A program made the position numbers and the translations under genes. DNA of 64,000 nt from Clostridiales bacterium. Lineage in GTDB: Bacteria; Bacillota; DSM-16504; Desulfitibacterales; JAICDB01. Positions within the stretch are counted from its first letter, which is position 1, and every line of letters starts with the position of its first letter. Below the pieces are notes generated by a model. The model made no database searches. It was not told the DNA's origin and worked only from the letters and a program-made list of their open reading frames with translations. The stretch spans positions 1 to 64,000 of the forward strand of contig JAICDB010000011.1 of the NCBI GenBank assembly GCA_020063565.1, read 5' to 3'. Positions 54,372-62,327 of the stretch are shown here, one piece after another.

Positions 54372-55487
54372 TTGATGATTTTTGAAACTGCTGCCGGAGA
54401 CCAGGTTCATCGCTATAATAAATCTATTGTTGTTCTCTTTAAAGGCAAAAGAAAAGTTCTCAGTACTTCTTATATAAACGGAGGATATAGAGAGGACTTA
54501 ACAGCAGTTTTTAATCATGACTGCAATCCTGGAGCCGGAATGGCATGCAAGTTAAAAGCTCCTACGTACGCTGAACATATGACGCTAATTGCAGAAGAGT
54601 TGGGCCTTGATCCTGAATATACAGCCGGAATTACTACAGCCGCTTCCATGGATAAAGTAGCTATTAAAGTTGAGAGGTATAAGGATATAACAGTTACAGC
54701 TATTGTTACCGGAGGAGTAGAAGTAAATGGTGGTAGAGTTGGAGATCCCGCTTCATATGATGAGAGAGACGGCAAGATCCGGACTAAACATGGAACTATT
54801 AATATTATATTGGAGATCAATGCTAACCTTTCTGCTTTTACCCTTACCAGAGCATTAGTTACCTGTACGGAAGCTAAAACTGCTGCCCTACAGGAGTTAA
54901 TGGCAGGTAGTAATTACTCAACGGGAATAGCTACGGGCTCAGGTACTGACGGTACAATAATAATCAGCAACGTCGATTCACCTGCTCATTTAACCGATGC
55001 CGGAAAGCATTCTAAACTTGGAGAATTAATTGGAAAAGCAGTAAAAGGCGCTGTTAAGGAGGCCTTATACAAACAAACGGGTCTTAGTCCGGAATATCAA
55101 CACAGTATACTGAAAAGGTTCAAAAGATACGGTGTAAATGAAGAAAGTCTCTGGCGAAAGTATTTGCAAATGGAAGAAAACAATAGAGTAGATAAGCCTA
55201 ATTTTATTCATAATCTTCATGTTCTAGATGGAAAAGACAGCTTGGTAACATTTACCTCTTTGTATATTCATCTCCTGGACCAGTTGGAATGGCAGTTATT
55301 AAATAAGGAAGAGGTAAAGGAAGCTGCAGAGGTTATTCTGGCAAGCATGCAAAAAGCATTAGGTTTAAATGAAGATAATCTCCAACTTCCGCAACCGTCT
55401 GAAGCACAATTTCCTGAGCAGTTGATTGATTGTTTTGAAAAGCTTATAGCCCGGGTGGCGGGAGGATTTTCATATATAAAAACTTAA
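54372..55487 (+). CDS. cbiZ: Adenosylcobinamide amidohydrolase CbiZ, with a C-terminal extension
   Basis: 371 residues from TTG 54372 (or ATG 54375); GAGGAGGA lies eight bases upstream, so the longer frame running back into the repeat is not used. The CbiZ domain occupies about residues 1-225: VLSTSYINGGYREDL, TAIVTGGVEVNGGRVGDPAS and SGTDGTIIISN. CbiZ removes the aminopropanol side chain of adenosylcobinamide or pseudocobalamin so the ring can be rebuilt, an archaeal-type salvage step. About 140 further helical residues of unknown role follow. Last gene of the corrinoid cluster. Confidence 0.88.
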   Translation: MMIFETAAGDQVHRYNKSIVVLFKGKRKVLSTSYINGGYREDLTAVFNHDCNPGAGMACKLKAPTYAEHMTLIAEELGLDPEYTAGITTAASMDKVAIKVERYKDITVTAIVTGGVEVNGGRVGDPASYDERDGKIRTKHGTINIILEINANLSAFTLTRALVTCTEAKTAALQELMAGSNYSTGIATGSGTDGTIIISNVDSPAHLTDAGKHSKLGELIGKAVKGAVKEALYKQTGLSPEYQHSILKRFKRYGVNEESLWRKYLQMEENNRVDKPNFIHNLHVLDGKDSLVTFTSLYIHLLDQLEWQLLNKEEVKEAAEVILASMQKALGLNEDNLQLPQPSEAQFPEQLIDCFEKLIARVAGGFSYIKT

Positions 55488-55490
55488 ACA

Positions 55491-55912
55491 ATGAGATACC
55501 CCAAAAATTTGACAAGCTTTCTGAATTTTCATTATAGAAAAATTATTAATTTTAGAAGGTATTTGCTACTAGGAAGCGAATACTAACATTATGGTCATAT
55601 GCCCAAATATATTAAATGTATCTACGAGAAAATTAAAAAATATTTTTAAACTTAATCATCCGTATGACGCGAATAATATAAAGATTGCAATAGAAAGCGG
55701 GAAAGTTAATAATGCCGTAATTGTTGGTGGGGGGCTAATCGGCTTGGAAGTTGCCGAAGACAGCAATGGAGGTTAAGGAAAGATTGGATAAAAAATGCAT
55801 CCCATGAGGGAAGATGCAGTAAAGAAGTTTCTGGAAAGAGCTGAAGGGACCTGGGATGTGATACAGACACTAATCAGCGGTGGGAAAATTAAAGGTTTAC
55901 ATGCATACATTG
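55491..55912 (+). pseudogene. Collapsed duplicate of the 58.7-61.1 kb region (three joined fragments)
   Basis: 55491-55759 matches 58721-58989 (leader and first 56 codons of the reductase gene, few mismatches). 55760-55795 matches about 59859-59895 (inside the same gene). 55796-55894 matches 61014-61112 (3' end of the radical SAM gene). Two internal deletions at 1-2-base microhomologies produced it. The remaining reading frame (MVICPNILNV..., 61 residues) ends at the first junction and is not functional. Similarity continues weakly to about 55973. Confidence 0.88.
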
Positions 55913-55978
55913 TAAGTTGTCCTATTTTAGTGTAAAATAATGGTAGAAATTAACATAAGTGAATCGAGGGATTTATAT

Positions 55979-56281
55979 ATGTCTAAATCCTCTAAAATTC
56001 CTCAGTGGTTAGAAAAATTTTTCTGGGATGTCAAAGTGGAAGAATTAGATTTACAAAAGCATAGGATCTTTATTATAGAAAGGCTATTAAATGAAGGAAA
56101 TCACCGGTCTTTGGAATGGATTTTTAAAAACTATTCTCAAGAGACTATTCAAGAAGCCGTAATGACCAGCCGGGGACTTTCTTTGAAAACTGCCAGGTGC
56201 TGGCAAAATTATTTTGGGCTAAGAGAGGATGAAATGCGGTGTTTTGGAGTACTCTTGACAGACCTCGGCAGATTTTATTAA
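55979..56281 (+). CDS. DUF6922-like antitoxin partner of the AbiEii toxin
   Basis: 100 residues from ATG 55979, with GAGGG ten bases upstream; an earlier in-frame ATG at 55940 has no site. Helical protein containing WLEKFFWDVKVEELDLQKH and TARCWQNYFGLREDEMRCF. Such short proteins accompany AbiEii-type nucleotidyltransferases and are presumed antitoxins. The toxin gene starts within its last 43 bases. The family name is from memory of the pattern and should be treated as probable. Confidence 0.65.
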   Translation: MSKSSKIPQWLEKFFWDVKVEELDLQKHRIFIIERLLNEGNHRSLEWIFKNYSQETIQEAVMTSRGLSLKTARCWQNYFGLREDEMRCFGVLLTDLGRFY

Positions 56282-56877
56282 GAAAAATAGTAGAAAATAC
56301 GCCGGTTCCAAATAGTTATTTAGCGGGAGGAACGGGATTGGCTCTGATGTTTGGTCATCGAGAGTCAGTTGATTTTGATTGGTTTACGCCAAATCAATTT
56401 GATAACGAAGATTTATACCGCAGGCTTGCACAGATAGGTAAAGTAATGATTACTGAAACTAAAAAAGGGACATTTCATGGATTTGTAGATGATATACAAG
56501 TCACGTGGCTATGGTATCCTAATCCGCTTATAGAACCTTTAGTCAAAGTAAAAGATATGCCCGGTTTGAGTTTGGCTTCTGTAATGGATATAGGACTCAT
56601 GAAATGGGTTGCAGTCAGTCAGCGAGGAGCTCGAAAAGACTTTATAGATCTTTATATGATTTGTCAAAAAGGAATTAATCTGGAATCCATGTTAGCTTTT
56701 TTACCTGAAAAATATCCGGAAGCTAAGATTAACTATTATCATATGATAAAAAGTCTCTCTTATTTTGAAGATGCTGAACGAGAAATTATGCCTATTATGA
56801 AGATTGACATAGATTGGGAAAAAATTAAAGATTATTTTCTGCAAGTTCAAAAAAAATTATTGGGTAAATTTTGTTAA
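56239..56877 (+). CDS. AbiEii/AbiGii family nucleotidyltransferase toxin
   Basis: 212 residues from GTG 56239 (AGAGAGGA upstream), overlapping its partner by 43 bases. The nucleotidyltransferase motif is present: YLAGGTGLALMFGHRESVDF followed by DWF, the GG-T...D-x-D pattern that binds metal and NTP. AbiE toxins modify tRNA or other targets and give abortive infection or plasmid stability. A remnant of a second copy of this gene lies at 61172-61220, so the cassette was once duplicated. Confidence 0.82.
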   Translation: MFWSTLDRPRQILLRKIVENTPVPNSYLAGGTGLALMFGHRESVDFDWFTPNQFDNEDLYRRLAQIGKVMITETKKGTFHGFVDDIQVTWLWYPNPLIEPLVKVKDMPGLSLASVMDIGLMKWVAVSQRGARKDFIDLYMICQKGINLESMLAFLPEKYPEAKINYYHMIKSLSYFEDAEREIMPIMKIDIDWEKIKDYFLQVQKKLLGKFC

Positions 56878-56935
56878 AATACAAACATTATGCAAAGTAT
56901 ACTTAAAATAATAATTGTAAGTATTTTTTTAAAAC

Positions 56936-56959
56936 CGTTATACTTAATTAAGTATAACG
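56936..56959. promoter_or_regulatory. Perfect 24-base palindrome, probable ModE operator
   Basis: The half-site CGTTATACTTAA is followed by its exact reverse complement. It resembles the known ModE box (CGTTATAT-N-ATATAACG). It lies 40 bases before the ABC permease start, and a ModE-like gene closes the operon. Confidence 0.7.
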
Positions 56960-56998
56960 AAATCTTATCTAATTGGAATAATTCCTGTAATAATTTTT

Positions 56999-57703
56999 TT
57001 GATGCTATGGGAAATAATAGCACGTTTAGATTTGATACCTGGTGAATTATTTTTTCCCCCTTTTTCCGCCATTATCAAGGAATTCTACTATTTAACGGTT
57101 AGCGGGGTACTGGTGGAGAACTTTGTAAGTAGTCTGATACGTGTTCTCATAGGTTTTTCTGCAGGTTCTATAGCCGGGATAATAGTAGGGACCGTAATGG
57201 GCTGGAAGGATGTTATCGACAGGGCATTAAACCCCATAATCAGCCTGCTTTATCCCATCCCCGCTCTCGGCTGGCTGCCTCTTTTGATGCTCTGGTATGG
57301 AATCAGTGAAATGTTACCTATTATTATAGTATTTATTTGTTCCTTTTTTCCTGTTCTTTATAATACGATTACCGGCATCAAGAATGTAGATAGAGACTAT
57401 ATTAGGGCAGCCAGAACGCTGGGTGCTTCAGAGATCATGATTCTGACAACAGTGGTCATGCCGCTGGCGCTACCCAATATTTTTACCGGGCTGAGGTTGG
57501 AGGCAGGGATGGCGTGGCGGGTGATAATAGCAGCTGAAATGGTAGCCATTCCCACGGGAATCGGGGCTTTAATGGTCAAGGCCGAAAGCTTGATTCGGAT
57601 AGATATCATTATAGTTTGTCTGATAGTATTATCGCTAATGTGTTTTTCCTTTGAAAAATTTTTCACATATCTGGAAATGAAAATAACCGGGCAGTGGAGG
57701 TAA
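56999..57703 (+). CDS. ABC transporter permease, NitT/TauT type, probably molybdate/tungstate-linked
   Basis: 234 residues from TTG 56999. Membrane helices and the EAA loop (YIRAARTLGASEIMILTTVV then MPLALPN, about residues 132-158) are typical of SsuC/TauC permeases. In the same frame, 56948-56998 also encodes family-like sequence (LIGIIPVIIFL) but contains no ATG, GTG or TTG, and no ribosome site precedes 56999, so the 5' end looks damaged. No periplasmic binding-protein gene is present. The substrate is inferred from the ModE-like operator and regulator. Confidence 0.82.
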   Translation: MMLWEIIARLDLIPGELFFPPFSAIIKEFYYLTVSGVLVENFVSSLIRVLIGFSAGSIAGIIVGTVMGWKDVIDRALNPIISLLYPIPALGWLPLLMLWYGISEMLPIIIVFICSFFPVLYNTITGIKNVDRDYIRAARTLGASEIMILTTVVMPLALPNIFTGLRLEAGMAWRVIIAAEMVAIPTGIGALMVKAESLIRIDIIIVCLIVLSLMCFSFEKFFTYLEMKITGQWR

Positions 57704-57707
57704 AAGT

Positions 57708-58394
57708 ATGCCGTTTATAAAACTGAAAAACGTAAGTAATTATATATGCCGGAACGTAAATTTGCAGGTATTTGATAGGGAGTTACTTGTATTATTTGGA
57801 CCAAATGGTGCTGGAAAAACTACACTGCTTAATATTATAGCAGGTCTTGTTGAATATAACGGAGAAGTATACTTCGATAGTACTTGCGTAGATGAAATTC
57901 CCGCCAGCGAAAGAGGCGTGGGCTATGTTTTTCAGAATTTAATTTTGTTTCCGCATCTTAATGTTGCTTCCAATATAGCTTTCGGTTTACGAGCACGGAA
58001 AGAACCGCCAGACCGAATCAAAGCCAGGATCAACGAACTGCTGGAAATGATGAAAATAAAACACCTTGTATCCCGTTATCCTAAAAATTTAAGCGGCGGT
58101 GAAAAACAGCGGGTTGCTCTGGCCAGGGCATTGGCTTCTTCTCCCAAAATTTTGCTTTTAGATGAACCGCTTAGTAGCCTGGATTTCCAGACGGCACAAA
58201 ATTTAAGGGTGGAGCTTAAGCAACTTCAAAAAAAACTAGGAATCACGACCGTCTATGTGTGTCATAATATGAAAGAAGCTGAAGAAATGGCCGATAGAAT
58301 AGCTGTAATTAAGGAAGGTCGGATAGAAGAGATAGGAACAGAAATTAAGTGGGGGAATAAAAGTGAAACTTTGTTACAAAATCTGGTTGGATAA
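57708..58394 (+). CDS. ABC transporter ATPase (ModC/WtpC/SsuB-like)
   Basis: 228 residues: Walker A GPNGAGKTTLLNIIAG, Q-loop VFQNLILFPHLNV, signature LSGGEKQRVALARALA, Walker B ILLLDEPLSSLD and switch His in VCHNMKEAEEMAD. The FPHLNVASNIAFGL stretch is common in molybdate/tungstate and related importers. It starts four bases after the permease gene and overlaps the ModE-like gene by 32 bases. It lacks the C-terminal TOBE domain found in longer ModC proteins. Confidence 0.88.
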   Translation: MPFIKLKNVSNYICRNVNLQVFDRELLVLFGPNGAGKTTLLNIIAGLVEYNGEVYFDSTCVDEIPASERGVGYVFQNLILFPHLNVASNIAFGLRARKEPPDRIKARINELLEMMKIKHLVSRYPKNLSGGEKQRVALARALASSPKILLLDEPLSSLDFQTAQNLRVELKQLQKKLGITTVYVCHNMKEAEEMADRIAVIKEGRIEEIGTEIKWGNKSETLLQNLVG

Positions 58395-58698
58395 TAACGG
58401 GAAAGCATTTGGTGAAGGTCCTTACGACCTTCTCAAACGTGTTGACAGACTTGGTTCGCTCAGCAAGGCTGCCAGGGAAATCAATATGTCGTATAACCAG
58501 GCGTGGAAGCTTATAAACATGCTGGAAAAGAGGCTGGGGTTCAAGCTTTTACAGCGCGAAGTAGGAGGGAGCCAGGGCGGAGGTTCTTTTCTTACAGAGG
58601 AAGCCCGGGAGTTAATGGATAAGTATGGTAAGTTCAGCAGAGAAAGTGAAGAAGCATTGAATAAACTTTATCAAAAGTATTTTTTAAACGATATATAA
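58363..58698 (+). CDS. ModE-like DNA-binding regulator (N-terminal domain only)
   Basis: 111 residues from GTG 58363. The winged-helix domain of ModE/LysR type has GPYDLLKRVDRLGSLSKAAR, EINMSYNQAWKLINMLEKRL and GGSQGGGSFLTEEARELMD; the GG-S-GGG loop is characteristic of ModE N-domains. The molybdate-binding MOP domains are absent, so it may sense metal indirectly or need a partner. It probably binds the palindrome at 56936-56959 and regulates its own operon. Confidence 0.85.
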   Translation: MKLCYKIWLDNNGKAFGEGPYDLLKRVDRLGSLSKAAREINMSYNQAWKLINMLEKRLGFKLLQREVGGSQGGGSFLTEEARELMDKYGKFSRESEEALNKLYQKYFLNDI

Positions 58699-58820
58699 AA
58701 ACTAATAGGGAAAATAAAAAATGAGATACCCCAAAAATTTGACAAGCTTTCTGAATTTTCATTATAGAAAATTTATTAATTTTAGAAGGTATTTGCTACT
58801 AGGGAGCGAATACTAACATT

Positions 58821-60161
58821 ATGGTCATATGCCCAAATATATTAAATGTGTCTACGAGAAAATTAAAAAATATTTTTAAACTTAATCATCCGTATGACGC
58901 GAATAATATAAAGATTGCAATAGAAAGCGGGAAAGTTAAAAATGCCGTAATTGTTGGTGGGGGGCTAATCGGCTTGGAAGTTGCCGAAGCCTTGGTAAAA
59001 TCAGAAATTAAAGTTACAATTGTAGAAATGTTAGACAGATTACTTCCCAAGATGCTGGACAGGGAAATGTCTATACTTCTAATGAGAAATATGGAGGCAA
59101 ATGGTATAGATGTTTCAGTATGTAATAAGGTACTAGGCTTTGAAGGCGATGATCAAGGAAATCTTCAAGCTGTAGTGACGGAGAAGGGAACTATTGACGC
59201 TCAACTGGCGTTAATAGCGGTAGGGGTCAAGCCTAACACCAAATTGGCGGAAGACGCAGGGCTTGAAATAAGTGAAAACGGAGCAATTAAAGTGAATGAA
59301 TATTTACAGACAAGTAATCCGGATATCTATGCAGGCGGAGATTGTATTGACAATGTTAACTTAGTACTAAACAGGAGAGTATATCTTCCTCTGGGTGACC
59401 TTGCCAATATTCATGGTAGGGTAATTGCAAACAATATAGCAGGAAAACGGGAGAAATTTCCAGGTGTATTGGGAACAAGCATTTGTAAGGTTTTTGATTT
59501 TAATGCCGGCGCTATTGGGCTGACAGAAGAAATGGCAAGGGAAAACGATTATGAAGTGGTAACAGCAGTTGTACCAGGCCCTGATAAAGCTCATTTTTAC
59601 CCAACAGCTAAAGGCATTTTTATTAAATTAGTTGGAGATAAGAAAACCGGGAAGATTTTGGGAGCTCAGATTATTGGCCCGGGAGATGTGGCCAAACGCA
59701 TTAACATGCTCAGTGTAGGCATGTTTCATGGTATAACGGCACAAACTTTGGCAAAAATGGACCTTGCTTACGCTCCGCCTTTTGCCCCGGCCATGGATAA
59801 TTTAATAACTGCTGCTAACGTACTGCAGAATAAGATAGATGGCATAGCCAAATCCTTGACAGCAATGGAGGTTAAGGAAAGATTGGATAAAAAAATGGAT
59901 TTTATTTTGCTTGATGTTCGTAGCCCCAAAGAGGTGGAAAGTATTTCTCTGCCTTACGAGAACGTTGTAAATATACCTTTGGGGGTGTTAAGAGATAGAT
60001 ACCATGAATTACCAATGGGTAAGGAAATAGTAATCTTTTGCAAAGTAAGTTTAAGGGGTTACGAAGCACAAAAAATACTGGAAGAAAAAGGTTTTACAAA
60101 TGTAAAATTTATGGATGGAGGCATTATAAGTTGGCCTTTTCAGTGTATTGTGAACAATTAA
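58821..60161 (+). CDS. CoA-disulfide reductase-rhodanese protein lacking its FAD-binding N-terminus
   Basis: 446 residues, beginning where relatives are already past the first Rossmann domain. It has the NAD(H) domain (KNAVIVGGGLIGLEVAEAL, about 40-58), the second FAD contact (NPDIYAGGDCID), a dimerisation domain (about 215-345) and a C-terminal rhodanese domain (FILLDVRSPKEVESI, active-site Cys in IVIFCKVSLRGYEA). The roughly 110 N-terminal residues with GxGxxG and the catalytic Cys are missing, and the upstream DNA does not encode them. The same truncated start is copied at 55591. It is probably a decaying gene, possibly still making a soluble rhodanese-bearing protein. Confidence 0.8.
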   Translation: MVICPNILNVSTRKLKNIFKLNHPYDANNIKIAIESGKVKNAVIVGGGLIGLEVAEALVKSEIKVTIVEMLDRLLPKMLDREMSILLMRNMEANGIDVSVCNKVLGFEGDDQGNLQAVVTEKGTIDAQLALIAVGVKPNTKLAEDAGLEISENGAIKVNEYLQTSNPDIYAGGDCIDNVNLVLNRRVYLPLGDLANIHGRVIANNIAGKREKFPGVLGTSICKVFDFNAGAIGLTEEMARENDYEVVTAVVPGPDKAHFYPTAKGIFIKLVGDKKTGKILGAQIIGPGDVAKRINMLSVGMFHGITAQTLAKMDLAYAPPFAPAMDNLITAANVLQNKIDGIAKSLTAMEVKERLDKKMDFILLDVRSPKEVESISLPYENVVNIPLGVLRDRYHELPMGKEIVIFCKVSLRGYEAQKILEEKGFTNVKFMDGGIISWPFQCIVNN

Positions 60162-60220
60162 ACTAAAAGAACGGTGTCAGGTTACTTTTCTTGTGCCCGT
60201 TATAGAAGGGGGTTAGCGGG

Positions 60221-61147
60221 ATGACGAAAATTTTTGGTCCCGTTCCGTCCAGACGTCTGGGCCGGAGTTTGGGCATCAACAACATACCGCCCAAAATTTG
60301 TTCGTATTCTTGTGCTTACTGCCAGCTAGGACCGACAAAACAGATGCAAGTAGAACGCACTGCTTTTTTTAAACCCGAAGATATTTTATTTGAAGTAAAT
60401 GAAAAAGTTAAAAGGGCAAAAGAGGTTGGGGCAAATATTGATTACCTTACCTTTGTTGCAGATGGGGAGCCCACTTTGGACATCAATATTGGAAAAGAGA
60501 TTGAACTTCTAAAAAACCTTGGCTATAAAATTGCTGTAATTACCAATGCTTCATTGCTCTGGCGCCAGGATGTGCGGGAAGAATTATCTAAAGCCGACTG
60601 GGTATCGATTAAGGTAGATTCTATTGGAGAAAAAAATTGGCGTAAAATTAACTGCCCTCACCGATCATTAACTTTAAATGATGTTTTTGATGGGATAAGG
60701 ATTTTTGCAAAAAGTTATCAGGGCGAATTAGTGACAGAAACAATGCTTGTTAAAAGCATTAATGATACAATAGATTGTCTAAAAGAAATTGCCGAATTTT
60801 TATCGGAATTAAAACCATTTAAAGCTTATATTTCAATTCCAATAAGACCACCTGCTCTGAGATGGGTAACGTGTCCCGGCGAAGAAGTAATCAATCAAGC
60901 TTATCAGATTTTTGCTGAAGGGATTAATAACGTTGAATATCTGATAGGTTATGAAGGCAGTGCTTTCTCTTTTACAGGAAATATTGAAGAGGATCTATTA
61001 AGTATTACCTCTGTGCATCCCATGAGGGAAGATGCAGTAAAGAAGTTTCTGGAAAGAGCTGAAGGGACCTGGGATGTGATACAGACACTAATCAGCGGTG
61101 GGAAAATTAAAGAAGCTGTCCTATTTTTGTTTAAAATTGTGGTATAA
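60221..61147 (+). CDS. Radical SAM protein (COG0731-like), 3' end altered
   Basis: 308 residues: MTKIFGPVPSRRLGRSLGIN, cluster motif CSYSCAYC (CxxxCxxC, about residues 27-34), FVADGEPTLD and AVITNASLL. This group is seen near metal or wybutosine-type genes, but its function is unknown. Relatives end in a conserved basic/aromatic tail; here the end reads KIKEAVLFLFKIVV. That same point is a breakpoint of the duplicated block, so the C-terminus was probably changed by rearrangement. Confidence 0.82.
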   Translation: MTKIFGPVPSRRLGRSLGINNIPPKICSYSCAYCQLGPTKQMQVERTAFFKPEDILFEVNEKVKRAKEVGANIDYLTFVADGEPTLDINIGKEIELLKNLGYKIAVITNASLLWRQDVREELSKADWVSIKVDSIGEKNWRKINCPHRSLTLNDVFDGIRIFAKSYQGELVTETMLVKSINDTIDCLKEIAEFLSELKPFKAYISIPIRPPALRWVTCPGEEVINQAYQIFAEGINNVEYLIGYEGSAFSFTGNIEEDLLSITSVHPMREDAVKKFLERAEGTWDVIQTLISGGKIKEAVLFLFKIVV

Positions 61148-61220
61148 ATTGGTAGAAGTTAATTAAGGGATTTCTAGATAACATACAGGTAACGTGGCTA
61201 TGATGTCTTAATCCGCTTCT
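61148..61220 (+). pseudogene. Remnant of a second AbiEii cassette
   Basis: 61164-61177 (AATTAAGGGATTT) resembles the leader of the toxin/antitoxin pair near 55960-55973. 61178-61220 (CTAGATAACATACAGGTAAC, then GTGGCTATGATG and TTAATCCGCTTCT) matches the toxin codons at about 56486-56530 (VDDIQVTWLWYPNPL). About 510 bases between are deleted. Confidence 0.75.
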
Positions 61221-61239
61221 AAATTTGGGAGGGATAGAA

Positions 61240-61668
61240 ATGACTTCTGACCTAGATAAACTAGCAGAAGAAATTGAGAAAGAAATCTGGGTTGATATTA
61301 GTGAAACAGTTATTGAGCACGCTCGAAACCCAAGAAATTTGGGGAATATTAAAGACGCAGACGGTTATGCTGACCTGACAGGCCAATGCGGCGATGCGAT
61401 GCAGATTTGGATCAAGGTGGATGATTATAAGATAAAGGAGATTACCTTTTGGACTGATGGATGCGGTACTACACTTGCTTCCGGAAGCATGGTTACTGAG
61501 TTGGCCAAGGGGAAAGCTGTTAATGAGGCTCTCCAAATAACTCCACTGAATGTTCTTGATGCTTTAGGCGGACTGCCGGAGGAAAGCGTGCATTGTGCTT
61601 TCCTGGCGGTAAATACTTTGCATGAGGCTATAAAAGACTATCGAAAAAGACAGAGCGGGACTGAGTAG
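61240..61668 (+). CDS. IscU/NifU-like iron-sulfur scaffold protein
   Basis: 142 residues from ATG 61240 (GGGAGGG upstream); an in-frame ATG five codons earlier lacks spacing. The three scaffold cysteines are in TGQCGDAMQIWI, TDGCGTTLASGSM and HCAFLAVNTLHEA. It assembles transient Fe-S clusters. The N-terminal DLDKLAEEIEKEIWVDIS is an extra helical extension. No cysteine desulfurase gene is adjacent. It stands immediately after the rearranged block. Confidence 0.88.
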   Translation: MTSDLDKLAEEIEKEIWVDISETVIEHARNPRNLGNIKDADGYADLTGQCGDAMQIWIKVDDYKIKEITFWTDGCGTTLASGSMVTELAKGKAVNEALQITPLNVLDALGGLPEESVHCAFLAVNTLHEAIKDYRKRQSGTE

Positions 61669-61718
61669 GCTTTAGAACCAAAAAGAATAATTAGCTATGA
61701 ACCGGATACACTAGGAAC

Positions 61719-62327
61719 ATGGAACTAACAACCTTCATTTTCAACACTGTTATGACTGTGGTTTATATCTTTTTTGCACAGAGAATTTTAGATCGGATGC
61801 GGCTCACGGATTTGCAGGCTATGGCGGTGCTTCTTATTGCATTGGTCGGCACCTTTATAGACATTCCTTTAATCCGTAACGGGATTACGGTGACTCTTAA
61901 TCCGGGTGGGCTAATGCTGCTGGCAATAGCTGTCTACGTAACCTTGAAGGCCGATACCCTATGGGAAAAGCTGAGGGTGTTGTTTACAGCCCTGGGTACT
62001 GCAGTGGGTATGTATTATCTTCCCCTTGCTTTTCCTTCAGAACCCGGTTTAGACTTATTATATCTAAATGGTGTTATAGCGGGACTTATTGCCTATTTGC
62101 TGGGGAGGTCACGACGGGCAGCATTTGCCGGAGCAGTCTTTGCAGTTTTTTTGTTGGACTTATTGGACTTTACGCACTTGGTACGATATGGGGCATTTGC
62201 CTGGTGGAGCGTTGGCGGCGCTGGACTATTCGATTCCATGGTTGTTGCCGGATTTACAGGTGCATTGATAGCTGAAGTTATCGGTGAGATTAGAGAGCGC
62301 TGGTCCCAAAGGAGGGTACTGGAGTGA
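61719..62327 (+). CDS. DUF1614-like membrane protein
   Basis: 202 residues with five to six membrane helices. Features are FIDIPLIRNG, VTLNPGGLMLLAIAVYV and GAGLFDSMVVAGFTGALIAE, fitting DUF1614. Function is unknown. It overlaps the SpoIIP gene by four bases, so the two are coupled, and a role in spore development is a fair inference. Confidence 0.75.
   Translation: MELTTFIFNTVMTVVYIFFAQRILDRMRLTDLQAMAVLLIALVGTFIDIPLIRNGITVTLNPGGLMLLAIAVYVTLKADTLWEKLRVLFTALGTAVGMYYLPLAFPSEPGLDLLYLNGVIAGLIAYLLGRSRRAAFAGAVFAVFLLDLLDFTHLVRYGAFAWWSVGGAGLFDSMVVAGFTGALIAEVIGEIRERWSQRRVLE

Noticed and set aside
55591-55776. 61-codon frame identical to the start of the reductase gene
   Set aside because: Not an independent gene. 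It is the first fragment of the collapsed duplicate and stops at the first deletion junction.
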